Below are positions 7,369 to 15,799 of a DNA stretch of 38,525 nt, piece by piece. Both the position numbers and the translations under genes were made by a program. The stretch is from Desulfovibrio sp. (GTDB lineage Bacteria > Desulfobacterota > Desulfovibrionia > Desulfovibrionales > Desulfovibrionaceae): positions 1 to 38,525 of the forward strand of contig JAFTDG010000012.1 of NCBI GenBank assembly GCA_017454325.1. The letters are read 5' to 3'. The notes under the pieces were generated by a model. The model worked only from the letters and a program-made list of their open reading frames with translations, did no database searches and had not been told where the DNA came from. Positions within the stretch are counted from its first letter, which is position 1, and each line of letters opens with the position of its first letter.

Positions 7369-8139
7369 ATGTTTGTACGTCGACTGTCCGCTCTGGTGCT
7401 GCCTCTGGTTCTGCTGCTTTGCGCCTGTCAAACGCAGATCTATACAGGCCTTGATGAAGAACAGGCCAATGCCATGTTGTCCGTATTGCTTAAGCGCGGC
7501 GTCAGTGCAGAAAAAATTTCCGTAGGCAAGACGGGCTATGCCATTTCTGTGGAAGACAGCCAGGTGGTAGACGCCCTGCAGCTGCTCAGGCAACACAGCC
7601 TGCCCAGAGACAGTTTTGCCAGCTTGGGCAGCGTGTTTGCCGGGGGGGGGATGATCAGCTCCGCTTCTGAAGAACGGGCCCGCATGACGTGGGCTCTGTC
7701 GCAGGAGCTCTCCAATACCTTTTCCCGCATTGACGGTGTGCTTACTGCCAGGGTGCATGTGGTGCTGGGTGTGAACGATACCCTGAACGACATAAAAATT
7801 CCGCCTTCTGCCACGGTATTCTTACGGCATACGCCGGATTCCATTGTCACCACGCTTGTGGCCGACATCCGTAAGGCTACGGCAAGTGCTGTGGCCGGTC
7901 TTTCGTATGACAATGTGACTGTCATGCTTGTACCCGTGCGTGAGAGCGTTACTGTGCCGCAGGTGCCACCGCCACCCCCTTCGTTGTTTGGGGCGCAATT
8001 CTCTCTGCCGCTCTTGCTGCAAACGTTGGCTCTTGCTCTGGTTTTTGCCGCAGCTGGCATAGGTGGTACGGTACTATGGCAAAAGCGCAAGGCCATGTCG
8101 TCAAAGGATGCAGCTGAGGCTCGGGAAGGTGGGGCATAG
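7369..8139 (+). CDS. sctJ: T3SS inner-membrane ring lipoprotein SctJ
   Basis: This 256-residue YscJ/MxiJ/PrgK-family protein forms the inner ring. The ATG at 7369 gives a compact lipoprotein signal (MFVRRLSALVLPLVLLLCAC) with Cys20 as the likely lipidated residue. A GTG at 7342, overlapping the previous stop, would add nine residues and is less likely. Family signatures include IYTGLDEEQANAMLSVLL, the first domain up to SLPRDSFASLGSVF, ERARMTWALSQELSNTFSRIDGVLTARVHVV split across the linker, and a second domain ending VTVMLVPV. A C-terminal membrane helix lies at about residues 215-240. Confidence 0.95.
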   Translation: MFVRRLSALVLPLVLLLCACQTQIYTGLDEEQANAMLSVLLKRGVSAEKISVGKTGYAISVEDSQVVDALQLLRQHSLPRDSFASLGSVFAGGGMISSASEERARMTWALSQELSNTFSRIDGVLTARVHVVLGVNDTLNDIKIPPSATVFLRHTPDSIVTTLVADIRKATASAVAGLSYDNVTVMLVPVRESVTVPQVPPPPPSLFGAQFSLPLLLQTLALALVFAAAGIGGTVLWQKRKAMSSKDAAEAREGGA

Positions 8140-8151
8140 CGGGAGCGCTGT

Positions 8152-8859
8152 ATGGCGACCGATGTAACGGCAAATAAACCTTTTTTTGATGCTCTGCTTG
8201 CAGAGAACAATCTCTTATGGCCGGCCATTATACGATGCAATGAGCATCCCTGCGCTGAAAAAAAGGACAGCACTGGTTCCTTGCCCCCAGATGTGCTGGC
8301 CAGTCTGAAGCCCTGGTTGGCCCAGGCACCGGACAGCATGCGGGCTGACAGTGTGGAGCAGGAGCCGGTGTTCTATTGGGATTTTAATGAAGACACGCGT
8401 AAACTGGCTTTGCTCGACGATATGCAGCTTTCCCGTCTTGCTCTTGTAGCCGGTGTGACCCTGCACGCACCTGCTCTGGCGCGCGTCGTGACGCGGGAAG
8501 AGCGCCGGTCTTGCTGCGAGATTCTTGGCGAGGATCTGTTTGACTATGCCCAGACGCGTGGTCAGTATCAGACGGGCACAGCGGGCGATATCATGGCACG
8601 TCGTGATACGGAAATACCCCTGCCGGAGCGTTGTCGGGCTCACGGTTGGCTTGCAGTGTATTATTGTTCCCTGCGCTGGCCCAAGGAACTGCGTCGTCTA
8701 TTCCTTGTGCGGCTGGCGCATCTGTCTGAGGGATACGGGACGAAAGTGAGTTTGGGCGATGCGTTAAGTGATACTGCCTGGCAGGCGCTGTGGCGGTTGA
8801 TGAAAAAATGCCTGCTGCGGGAGGTTGTGCCGTCATGGAAGCCGTATTTCAGCGCATAG
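8152..8859 (+). CDS. sctK: T3SS cytosolic platform protein SctK
   Basis: This 235-residue protein sits between sctJ and sctL, the usual place for the YscK/PscK/OrgA group that links the C-ring pods to the inner-membrane ring. The sequence is soluble, with Trp/Leu-rich helices (LLWPAIIR, LALLDDMQLSRLALVAGVTL, LRRLFLVRLAHLSEGYG). SctK proteins diverge quickly, so the call uses gene order as well as the general pattern. Ribosome site gggag precedes the ATG. The last 25 bases overlap the start of sctL. Confidence 0.8.
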   Translation: MATDVTANKPFFDALLAENNLLWPAIIRCNEHPCAEKKDSTGSLPPDVLASLKPWLAQAPDSMRADSVEQEPVFYWDFNEDTRKLALLDDMQLSRLALVAGVTLHAPALARVVTREERRSCCEILGEDLFDYAQTRGQYQTGTAGDIMARRDTEIPLPERCRAHGWLAVYYCSLRWPKELRRLFLVRLAHLSEGYGTKVSLGDALSDTAWQALWRLMKKCLLREVVPSWKPYFSA

Positions 8860-9458
8860 AAGGCATTGTCAAGCCGGCTCCAGGTACACGCATCCTGCGC
8901 GCAGAGGCATATGCCAGTCTGCTGCAGGCGCAATCTGTGCTGGACGACGCTCGTGCTGAGGCGGAGCGCATACGTCAGCGCGCAGAAGTTGCCTATGAAC
9001 AACGCCAGAAGCAGGGGTATGATGACGGCGTGATGGAAGGGCAGATGCAGCAGGCTGAGAAAATGCTGGAAACCAGCATGCAGGCAGTGGAGTATCTGGA
9101 GGGCCTTGAGCGACAGATTGTGGAGGTCGTCACCACTGCCGTACGAAAAATTGTGGGAGATCTGGACGACAAAGAACGCATCGTGCGCGTGGTGCGTACG
9201 GCACTGGAGCAGGTGCGTGGTCGGCAGCGCGTGCTTGTGCGTGTCTGTCCCGAAGAAGAGCCCCACGTGCGCGAGGCGCTTGCTCCTATGCTTGTAAGCG
9301 CGTCTGTGTCCGCTGGCATAGAGCTTGTTGCCGACCAGCGCATGAAACCCGGCAGCTGCATGCTGGAGAGCGAAATGGGCGTGGTGGACGCCAGCCTGGA
9401 AGTGCAGCTCAAGGCCATTGAAAACGCCTTGACCGCCAGAATTGGTGCGGAGTCATAG
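8835..9458 (+). CDS. sctL: T3SS ATPase stator SctL
   Basis: This is a 207-residue YscL/FliH-family protein, the peripheral stalk that binds the SctN ATPase and the C-ring. I chose the ATG at 8835 because a good ribosome site (gggagg) lies about ten bases before it. An upstream ATG at 8790 would overlap sctK by 70 bases. A long N-terminal coiled coil (about residues 25-90: [20 protein letters not shown], then a Gln-rich stretch) leads to the ATPase-binding part ([15 protein letters not shown], then [11 protein letters not shown] and the final strand [19 protein letters not shown]). Confidence 0.92.
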   Translation: MEAVFQRIEGIVKPAPGTRILRAEAYASLLQAQSVLDDARAEAERIRQRAEVAYEQRQKQGYDDGVMEGQMQQAEKMLETSMQAVEYLEGLERQIVEVVTTAVRKIVGDLDDKERIVRVVRTALEQVRGRQRVLVRVCPEEEPHVREALAPMLVSASVSAGIELVADQRMKPGSCMLESEMGVVDASLEVQLKAIENALTARIGAES

Positions 9459-9460
9459 CC

Positions 9461-10777
9461 ATGGCCTTTGAGTATATCGGTAATTTGCTGGAAGAAACCA
9501 TCCGCAATGTGACGCCCATAGAAGTGCGTGGGCGTGTGGAGCAGGTGGTGGGCACCATCATCCGTGCGGTGGTGCCTGGTTTGCGCATGGGTGAACTCTG
9601 CATTCTGCGCAATCCATGGGAAAGCTGGCAGCTTAAAGCCGAGGTAGTGGGCTTTGTTGAAAATATTGCCCTGCTGTCTCCGCTGGGCAGCATGCAGGGC
9701 ATTTCACCTGCTACAGAGGTAATTCCCACAGGGGAAATATTGTCTGTACCCGTGGGCAACGAACTCCTGGGTCGCGTGGTGGATGGCCTTGGCCAGCCCA
9801 TGGATGGTGGCCCTGAGCTGCATACGCACAACCATTACCCCATTTTTAATGAAGCGCCCAACCCCATGACGCGCAAAATTATTGACCATCCCATCACGTT
9901 GGGGCTGCGCGCCATTGACGGTGTCCTGACCTGTGGCGAAGGACAGCGTATGGGCGTGTTCGCCGCAGCGGGCGGCGGCAAGAGTACCCTTCTTTCCAGC
10001 ATCCTCAAGGGGTGTTCTGCCGAGGTTTGCGTGCTGGCCCTCATTGGTGAACGCGGGCGTGAAGTACGGGAATTTATTGAGCATGACATCGGGCCTGGCG
10101 GGCTCTCCAAGGCGGTACTGGTAGTCTCCACATCTGACAGATCGTCTATGGAGCGGCTCAAGGCGGCGTATACGGCCACAGCCATTGCCGAGTATTTTCG
10201 CGATCAGGGCAAGAGTGTGCTGCTCATGATGGATTCGGTCACTCGTTTTGCCCGCGCCCAGCGCGAAATTGGGCTTGCTGCCGGCGAGCCACCCACACGC
10301 CGTGGTTTTCCCCCCTCGGTGTTTTCCGAGTTGCCAAAGCTGTTGGAGAGGGCAGGCAATTCCAGCAAGGGGTCCATCACGGCGCTGTATACGGTGCTGG
10401 TAGAAGGCGACGATATGACGGAACCAGTGGCCGACGAAACGCGATCCATTCTTGATGGGCATATCGTACTTTCGCGTAAGCTGGCTGCTGCCAACCACTA
10501 CCCTGCCATTGATATTCAGGCCAGTGTCAGTCGCGTTATGAACGCCATTGTCACGCCGGAGCACAAAAAGGCGGCGCAGCAGCTGCGTGCTATTTTGGCC
10601 AAGTACGCAGAGATTGAACTTTTAGTGCAGATTGGTGAGTACAAGCAGGGGGCGGACGCGGAGGCAGATTCTGCCTTGGCACACATGCCTGCAGTCAATG
10701 CCTTTCTGCGTCAGAAGCAGGACGAAAAAAGCGATTTTGCACAAACCGTGGCTGCTCTGCAACGGGCGGTGGCCTAA
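9461..10777 (+). CDS. sctN: T3SS ATPase SctN
   Basis: This 438-residue F1/FliI-type hexameric ATPase unfolds substrates and strips chaperones at the export gate. The Walker A loop is AAAGGGKST (residues 168-176, Lys174). Walker B is VLLMMD with Asp258, followed by [20 protein letters not shown]. The family block [16 protein letters not shown] is near residue 192, and the late motif [13 protein letters not shown] is near 347. The length is typical and all catalytic residues appear present. The start is two bases after the sctL stop. Confidence 0.98.
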   Translation: MAFEYIGNLLEETIRNVTPIEVRGRVEQVVGTIIRAVVPGLRMGELCILRNPWESWQLKAEVVGFVENIALLSPLGSMQGISPATEVIPTGEILSVPVGNELLGRVVDGLGQPMDGGPELHTHNHYPIFNEAPNPMTRKIIDHPITLGLRAIDGVLTCGEGQRMGVFAAAGGGKSTLLSSILKGCSAEVCVLALIGERGREVREFIEHDIGPGGLSKAVLVVSTSDRSSMERLKAAYTATAIAEYFRDQGKSVLLMMDSVTRFARAQREIGLAAGEPPTRRGFPPSVFSELPKLLERAGNSSKGSITALYTVLVEGDDMTEPVADETRSILDGHIVLSRKLAAANHYPAIDIQASVSRVMNAIVTPEHKKAAQQLRAILAKYAEIELLVQIGEYKQGADAEADSALAHMPAVNAFLRQKQDEKSDFAQTVAALQRAVA

Positions 10778-10780
10778 CCT

Positions 10781-11272
10781 GTGCCCCCGGCCAAATATCC
10801 GCTGGCAGCCATGCTTCGGGTACGCATGCTGCATGAGGACCAGGCAAAGCGTGATGCCCGCACCGCAGAAGAACGTCTGCACGAGGCTCAGGAATTGCGT
10901 GATGGTAAGGCAGCCGAGCTGGAACGTTACAAAAAGTGGCGCCCACAAGAGGAAGACCGTCGTTACGCGGCTATTATTGGCAAGCCTATGGATGCGGCAA
11001 AACTGGGCGAGTTTCGTGAAGACCTTGCCCGTTTGGCCCAAGGAGAGGTAGAACGGCAGCAGCAGGTAGACGAGGCCGAGGCTGTTGTGCTTGACCGCCA
11101 GAAAGAGACAGATGCCGCGCGGGATGCGGTTGTTCAGGCTCGCAAGGCCTGCATGAAATTGGAAGAACACAGAGATATGTGGACTGCTGCCATGCGCAAG
11201 GAAGAAGAACGCCTGGCCGACCTCGAGATGGAAGAATCACGCGGTCTGGTCAGGGGCAGTGAAGAAGGTTGA
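10781..11272 (+). CDS. sctO: T3SS ATPase central stalk SctO
   Basis: This is a 163-residue, highly charged, almost wholly helical protein directly after sctN, where YscO/FliJ-type stalk proteins are found. It should form a two-helix coiled coil that sits in the ATPase ring and contacts the SctV export gate (not in this window). It starts with GTG, three bases after the sctN stop. The repeats of Glu, Arg, Gln and Ala and absence of hydrophobic segments fit the family. The match is by position and coiled-coil character rather than a motif. Confidence 0.85.
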   Translation: MPPAKYPLAAMLRVRMLHEDQAKRDARTAEERLHEAQELRDGKAAELERYKKWRPQEEDRRYAAIIGKPMDAAKLGEFREDLARLAQGEVERQQQVDEAEAVVLDRQKETDAARDAVVQARKACMKLEEHRDMWTAAMRKEEERLADLEMEESRGLVRGSEEG

Positions 11273-11301
11273 TGCCATGGGCGGCACATGGGGAGGAAGC
11301 A

Positions 11302-11973
11302 ATGAACGTACAACAGCTTCAAGTCGAGGGCGGGGTAACGAACCTCGAAAGTATGGATCCTGCTGCCGTGCAGCGGCAACCCACCGCTGCCGAACAGCGT
11401 ACTTTCTCCAATGCCTATGAGCAAAATACCTCCGACGGCAATGCGGGGCGGCATTCCTCCACACAGAAGAAAACGGGCGTAACGCATTCACAGGAAAATG
11501 GTTATACAGATGCAAAAAATCATGCATCTGAGGCAATGTCGGAAAATGTTTTGCCATCCGCTGCCTCGTTGATGGAGAGTCTGTTTGCCAACCATATGGC
11601 TGAAGCAACACCAACAACTGCGCCAGAAACTGTGCCAGTGGCAGATCTGGATAAGCTCGTGGAGCGTATTCTGGTGGCCGAGCCGGCAAAGGGGGCCCAT
11701 GAAGTGCGCATTACCCTCGGTGAGGGTATGCTGAAGGGTGCGGAATTGCTCATCATGCGTCATGCTGATGGCCAGCTGGCAGTACAGGTAAGCTGCATGG
11801 ATGCTGCCTCTTTCCAGACGGCGGTGAGCGCACGTCAGGGCCTGGTCGAAACACTGGAAGCCCATGGTGAACGCGTGCAGGTGGTTGTGAACAGAGCCGA
11901 AGATTCTGATGGCAATGAAGGTGATACCCGACAGCGATCGCGTGGTCTTCAGAACGTGGTAGATGAGGCTTAA
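11302..11973 (+). CDS. sctP: Needle-length / substrate-switch protein SctP
   Basis: This 223-residue protein has a disordered, polar N-terminal two-thirds and a compact C-terminal domain (about residues 130-200: HEVRITLGEGMLKGAELLI, then FQTAVSARQGLVETLEAHG) resembling the FliK/YscP/HpaP substrate-switch domain. Such proteins measure the needle and switch export from early to late substrates. The ATG at 11302 follows a strong ribosome site (ggggaggaagc). The earlier ATG at 11272, overlapping the sctO stop, is less likely. The short spacer region would suit a short needle. Confidence 0.8.
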   Translation: MNVQQLQVEGGVTNLESMDPAAVQRQPTAAEQRTFSNAYEQNTSDGNAGRHSSTQKKTGVTHSQENGYTDAKNHASEAMSENVLPSAASLMESLFANHMAEATPTTAPETVPVADLDKLVERILVAEPAKGAHEVRITLGEGMLKGAELLIMRHADGQLAVQVSCMDAASFQTAVSARQGLVETLEAHGERVQVVVNRAEDSDGNEGDTRQRSRGLQNVVDEA

Positions 11974-11978
11974 CAGAG

Positions 11979-13145
11979 ATGCGTGAACCGGTACGTGCCA
12001 TTCCCTTACAGCCAGGCACAGTACGCCTTTGGAATGCACTGGCCTGTCGATTGCCAGCCCACAGTTTCACGTTGGACAATGGGCAGGCAGATGCCCCCAG
12101 GGTTATGGTAACATGCCCCATAATGGAGAATGATGGTTTATTTGCAGAAGGGGCAGCATTCACTCTCTACATGAATTTCAACGGGCTCTGGCGTGTGGAG
12201 TTCAGCAGCCTTGACCTGCTGCAGCTGCGGCCGGAACTGGCCTCATGGCTGCAGGCTGATGTGGCCAATCGTTTCGCTATGCTGCCAGAAGGGCTCATCC
12301 GTGCCGTTTTGGAACGTCTTTTTTTGCCTGTACTGGATGATATTTCTCATTACTCGGGCATGCCCGCCATCTTTGTGGGTAAACCACGGGCAAGCACGCG
12401 CCCCATGTTTACAGAGCATCTTGATATGCTGCTGCGCGTGGAAGGGCAGTGCCCCGTAAGTTGCCTGTTGCGCATTGCCTGGCAGGATACGGCGACTCTT
12501 ATGCCCGTTGTGGAGCGGTTGGAGGCGCAGCCCGTGCCGCTGCCCATGCAACAGTCAAAGATGTTACTAGCCGGGGCGGAAGTATCTGCACGACTTATTT
12601 TGGGCAGCATGCAGCTTACGCCAGAGGAACTGGTTTCGCTGCACACAGGGGATGTGCTGTTACCCCCACTCCTGCAGCCCGGTGAACCGCGTCTGCGTCT
12701 TGCTTCTGGTCTGCGTCTTGTCTGTACTCTTAACGGTTCTACGCTCACCGTGTGTGCGCTGGAGTCTTCTTGTGGCCACACCATTCATGGAGAACAAAAT
12801 ATGTCTGAAACCACTGAGGAAAACGCCGCTCAGCAGGATGCAGCCGCAAGCGGGCAACCTGCAGACCCAGTCTTAGGCCAGGAGAGCCTTGGCGCACTGG
12901 AACTGGATATCACCTTTGAACTGCCAGGCTTGCGTCTGCCTTTGGTGGAATGCTCGCGGCTTGCCCCGGGGTACACCTTTACCATGTCGGCGGATGCCGC
13001 CCATTTGCCTGTGACAGTGCTGGCCGGAGGGCGTGCTGTGGCAGTGGGGCGACTTGTGGATGTGGGCGGTATGCTGGGCGTGCAGCTTACACAGATGGCC
13101 GGTGCGGCGGTTAGTTCAGATCATGCGGTCAAGGAAGGGGACTGA
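11979..13145 (+). CDS. sctQ: T3SS C-ring / sorting platform protein SctQ
   Basis: This 388-residue YscQ/FliN-type protein forms the cytosolic pods. The C-terminal SpoA domain (about residues 300-375: LGALELDITFELPGLRLPL, LAPGYTFTM, VAVGRLVDVGGMLGVQL) is the FliN-like part. An earlier SpoA1-like region (AEVSARLILGSMQLTPEELVSLH) lies near residues 200-220. The linker between them carries a start codon with its own ribosome site (see the SctQ-C entry). The stop overlaps the sctR start by one base. Confidence 0.93.
   Translation: MREPVRAIPLQPGTVRLWNALACRLPAHSFTLDNGQADAPRVMVTCPIMENDGLFAEGAAFTLYMNFNGLWRVEFSSLDLLQLRPELASWLQADVANRFAMLPEGLIRAVLERLFLPVLDDISHYSGMPAIFVGKPRASTRPMFTEHLDMLLRVEGQCPVSCLLRIAWQDTATLMPVVERLEAQPVPLPMQQSKMLLAGAEVSARLILGSMQLTPEELVSLHTGDVLLPPLLQPGEPRLRLASGLRLVCTLNGSTLTVCALESSCGHTIHGEQNMSETTEENAAQQDAAASGQPADPVLGQESLGALELDITFELPGLRLPLVECSRLAPGYTFTMSADAAHLPVTVLAGGRAVAVGRLVDVGGMLGVQLTQMAGAAVSSDHAVKEGD
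12801..13145 (+). CDS. Internal-start product SctQ-C (short form of SctQ)
   Basis: Residue 275 of SctQ is an in-frame ATG preceded by catGGAGaacaaaat, a ribosome site with eight bases of spacing. Translation from here would give a 114-residue protein: a short acidic, Gln/Ala-rich leader and the complete SpoA2 domain. In Yersinia, Salmonella and Shigella the corresponding sctQ genes produce such a C-terminal form that assembles with full-length SctQ. Here it is predicted from the site's position and quality only. Confidence 0.6.
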   Translation: MSETTEENAAQQDAAASGQPADPVLGQESLGALELDITFELPGLRLPLVECSRLAPGYTFTMSADAAHLPVTVLAGGRAVAVGRLVDVGGMLGVQLTQMAGAAVSSDHAVKEGD

Positions 13146-13801
13146 TGGGCTTTTCGGGCGTTAACCCGATTTATCTTATTGTGGGGCTGGCCGTTTTGGG
13201 CCTGGCACCGTTCATGCTGATGCTGGTCACGTCCTACGTCAAGATTGTAGTGGTGACGAGCCTCATCCGCAATGCGCTGGGCGTGCAGCAGATTCCCCCT
13301 ACCATGGTAATGAACGGCCTTGCCATCATTCTTACCGTGTTTATCATGGCTCCAGCCTTTACGGATACTCTGCGCTTGCTGGAGCGGCAGAACATCAGCG
13401 GAAATTCTGCCCCGAAGGAGGTGATGCAGGCCATACAGAATTGTTCTCCTCCCCTGCGAAAATTCCTTGGCAATAACACTTCACCCGTCATTCTCAATGC
13501 CTTTATGGGTACGGCCCAACGTGTCTGGCCCAAGGATATGAAAGATGACATTACCAGGGAGAACATGCTTATTCTGGTGCCTGCTTTCACTATCAGTGAG
13601 CTGACACATGCTTTTCAGATGGGCTTTTTACTCTATTTGCCCTTTGTGGCCATTGATCTGATTATTTCCAACATATTGCTGGCCATGGGCATGATGATGG
13701 TTTCGCCCATGACCATATCCTTACCCTTTAAGCTGTTGCTTTTTGTTACGTTGGACGGCTGGCTCAAAATCAGCCAGGGTCTGCTGTTGAGTTACCATTA
13801 A
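13145..13801 (+). CDS. sctR: T3SS export apparatus protein SctR
   Basis: This is a 218-residue YscR/FliP-family membrane protein with about four hydrophobic segments. It carries the diagnostic stretches FMLMLVTSYVKIVVVTSLIR (near residue 23), NALGVQQIPP, then LVPAFTISELTHAFQMGFLL and PFVAIDLIISNILLAMGMMM. It forms the core of the SctRST export gate. The usual next genes (sctS, sctT, sctU) are missing. A STAS-domain gene follows 14 bases on instead. Confidence 0.97.
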   Translation: MGFSGVNPIYLIVGLAVLGLAPFMLMLVTSYVKIVVVTSLIRNALGVQQIPPTMVMNGLAIILTVFIMAPAFTDTLRLLERQNISGNSAPKEVMQAIQNCSPPLRKFLGNNTSPVILNAFMGTAQRVWPKDMKDDITRENMLILVPAFTISELTHAFQMGFLLYLPFVAIDLIISNILLAMGMMMVSPMTISLPFKLLLFVTLDGWLKISQGLLLSYH

Positions 13802-13815
13802 ACAGGAGTTCATAT

Positions 13816-14154
13816 ATGGAGGTCATTGCGACACAAGACAAAGAATGCACCATTCTGGCGCTTTCCGGACGCATGGACGCCACTACTACCATTGACTTTG
13901 ACAACACTGTGCAGACTGTCATGAAGGATGGTCACACGCGTATTCTGATAGATTTGAAGGATCTTGTGTACGTAAGTTCTGCGGGGCTGCGCAGTCTGCT
14001 TACCCTGGCCAAAGCACTTAAGGCTGCGCAAGGGAAACTGGTTTTTTGTTCTTTGCAGCCTATGGTGGCGGAGGTGTTTCGTATTTCCGGCTTTGACCGC
14101 ATGCTTTCTGTTTATGAAGAGCGTGAAGCTGGGCTGGCCGCATTGAACGGTTGA
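13816..14154 (+). CDS. STAS-domain anti-sigma factor antagonist (RsbV/BtrV-like)
   Basis: This 112-residue protein is a complete STAS domain. The phosphorylation loop is DLKDLVYVSSAGLRSLL, with Ser55 aligning with the phosphorylated serine of SpoIIAA/RsbV. Ribosome site acaggag precedes the ATG. In partner switching the unphosphorylated form binds and blocks the kinase encoded next door, while the SpoIIE-type phosphatase at 16924-18942 would restore it. It lies in the sct operon, as btrV and btrW lie within the Bordetella bsc T3SS locus. Confidence 0.93.
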   Translation: MEVIATQDKECTILALSGRMDATTTIDFDNTVQTVMKDGHTRILIDLKDLVYVSSAGLRSLLTLAKALKAAQGKLVFCSLQPMVAEVFRISGFDRMLSVYEEREAGLAALNG

Positions 14155-14166
14155 GGGGGGACCGCT

Positions 14167-14610
14167 ATGCCTTCAATTACTCTTCCCGCCACCGTGACCA
14201 GCATTCAGGATGCCACGGATTTTTTGCGCAAGCAGCTCGACGGAAAGAATAAGCGCTTGCTTGAATATGTGGAGCTGGCTGCGGAAGAACTTCTCATCAA
14301 TGTGGTGAATTATGCCTATGCAGACGACATCGCAGAAAAAAAATCCAACTTCGGCAAACTTGTGCTGGGTTGTCGTTGGGTAAACCTGGACGGACACGAC
14401 CATTTTTGCTTCTGGGTCCGCGACTGGGGACGGCCTTTTGATCCTTTTCGGAGTGTATGTACGCCCGACATATCGCTTTCTCTTGAAGATCGCGAAGTGG
14501 GGGGGCTGGGGGTTCACCTCATCAAGCATATCTCCAGCCATTGTATGTACAGTGGTACGGATGGCAGCAATACTGTCGAACTGTATTTCAGAGTTGATGA
14601 AATGCAGTAG
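14167..14610 (+). CDS. Anti-sigma-type serine kinase (RsbW/BtrW-like)
   Basis: This 147-residue GHKL ATPase has the N box AAEELLINVVNYAY (about residues 38-51), the G1 box VRDWGRPFDP (about 88-97) and the G2 box GGLGVHLI. That is the whole minimal kinase of the RsbW/SpoIIAB group, which phosphorylates the STAS antagonist and sequesters a partner, often a sigma factor. No sigma factor gene is in this window, so the target is unknown. The gene starts 12 bases after the STAS stop with a ggggg ribosome site. Confidence 0.92.
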   Translation: MPSITLPATVTSIQDATDFLRKQLDGKNKRLLEYVELAAEELLINVVNYAYADDIAEKKSNFGKLVLGCRWVNLDGHDHFCFWVRDWGRPFDPFRSVCTPDISLSLEDREVGGLGVHLIKHISSHCMYSGTDGSNTVELYFRVDEMQ

Positions 14611-14645
14611 GGGGGCCTTGCTGTGAGATTGCCGCAGCCATAGGT

Positions 14646-15722
14646 ATGCACTTGTTGCGCCGTACATTCACGCTATTCTTATACCTGTGCCTTGTATGGG
14701 GATGTGGCAGTAAAGCCCGTAGTATCCTTGTGACACCAGCGGTTTCCACTGTGAATGCTGTTGTATCGCAGGTGGCACATGCGTTTGCTGAGGCCAAAAC
14801 AATCGCATCTTCCCCAGCGCCATCCCCTGCGACCGCCGCCAAAGAGCCTCACCGTCGTCCACCCAGTTTCATTGACGACAGGTACGGTCCGGGTGCGCTG
14901 GGGCCCCGCATTCTCAGCCATGAGAGCGAAGTTCTGGACGTGGCCCCGCAACGCATGAACGTGTATTTGCAGACGGAACCTGCGAGTGACAGTAACAAGC
15001 CGGATGCGGCGTCTGCTGTCACAGCAGACAAAGCTATTGCGTTTCTGAAAGGGAAGGGAGACAGCCCTTCTTTGGCACGAGCAGCACGCCCTGTGCGTGT
15101 ATGGGAAGTGCGTGAACCGCGATCTGCAGGAAACGCTTCTCCCCTGACTCCGGCAGTGGTGGATACGCGAGCCTACCTCTCCCAGCTCGGCATTCGCAGC
15201 ATATATGATCTTTCCCCACAGTCACGCCGTCTGGCCCTGACACGTAATCGGCTTGGCGGCATCTCACCACTTGGGCAAAACATGGTGCGGGGGGGGGCAG
15301 GAGCCCTCAGTGCTCGCGCTGCAACCTCCCTCACTTCGCGGCAGTGGGAGGAAATGATTCATGAGGCTGGCCATCTTTTTGGCCTTGATCCTCAGTTCAT
15401 AGCCGCCATGATCAAGGTGGAGTCCAACTTTGATCATCTGGCGGTTTCCTCAAAGGGCGCACAGGGTGCCATGCAGATCATGCCGGCTACACAGGCAATG
15501 CTGGGGCTTGAGGATCCTTTTGACGTTCGCGCCAATATCCACGCGGGCTGCGCCTTCATTCGCGAACTGCTGGTGCAGTACGGCTCAACGGAATTGGCTC
15601 TGGCTGCCTACAACGCAGGCCCTGGTGCGGTAGACAAATACCATGGCATTCCCCCCTATGCCGAAACACAGGCCTATGTGCGTAAGGTCATGTCTTTGTG
15701 GCAGGGTGAGACACTGCCCTGA
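14646..15722 (+). CDS. Lytic transglycosylase, SLT family (T3SS-associated)
   Basis: This is a 358-residue exported protein. The N-terminus (MHLLRRTFTLFLYLCLVWGC) is a signal sequence with a possible lipid-anchor Cys20, although Trp at -2 is unusual. A variable linker extends to about residue 235. The C-terminal transglycosylase domain has FIAAMIKVESNFD with catalytic Glu259, KGAQGAMQIMPATQ, and LALAAYNAGPGAV. Such enzymes open peptidoglycan for the secretion rod. It is last in the sct operon, so local wall remodelling for injectisome assembly is the likely job. Confidence 0.93.
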   Translation: MHLLRRTFTLFLYLCLVWGCGSKARSILVTPAVSTVNAVVSQVAHAFAEAKTIASSPAPSPATAAKEPHRRPPSFIDDRYGPGALGPRILSHESEVLDVAPQRMNVYLQTEPASDSNKPDAASAVTADKAIAFLKGKGDSPSLARAARPVRVWEVREPRSAGNASPLTPAVVDTRAYLSQLGIRSIYDLSPQSRRLALTRNRLGGISPLGQNMVRGGAGALSARAATSLTSRQWEEMIHEAGHLFGLDPQFIAAMIKVESNFDHLAVSSKGAQGAMQIMPATQAMLGLEDPFDVRANIHAGCAFIRELLVQYGSTELALAAYNAGPGAVDKYHGIPPYAETQAYVRKVMSLWQGETLP

Positions 15723-15770
15723 TACGTATTCAGCCAGGTATTTCAGTTGATGTGCATTGCCGCAAGCATG

Positions 15771-15787
15771 TTGCTGACGAGCAGCAA
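15771..15787. other. Hairpin between convergent genes
   Basis: TTGCTG-acgag-CAGCAA forms six pairs in the 77-base gap between the converging transglycosylase and ABC_sub_bind genes. No T run follows on either strand. It may help end both transcripts, but the support is weak. Confidence 0.3.
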
Positions 15788-15799
15788 GGGGAAAGCAGA

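Noticed and set aside
10676..10700. TTGGCAC...TGCA inside sctN, resembling a sigma-54 promoter
   Set aside because: The spacing is one base too long, and it lies inside a coding sequence far from a gene start.
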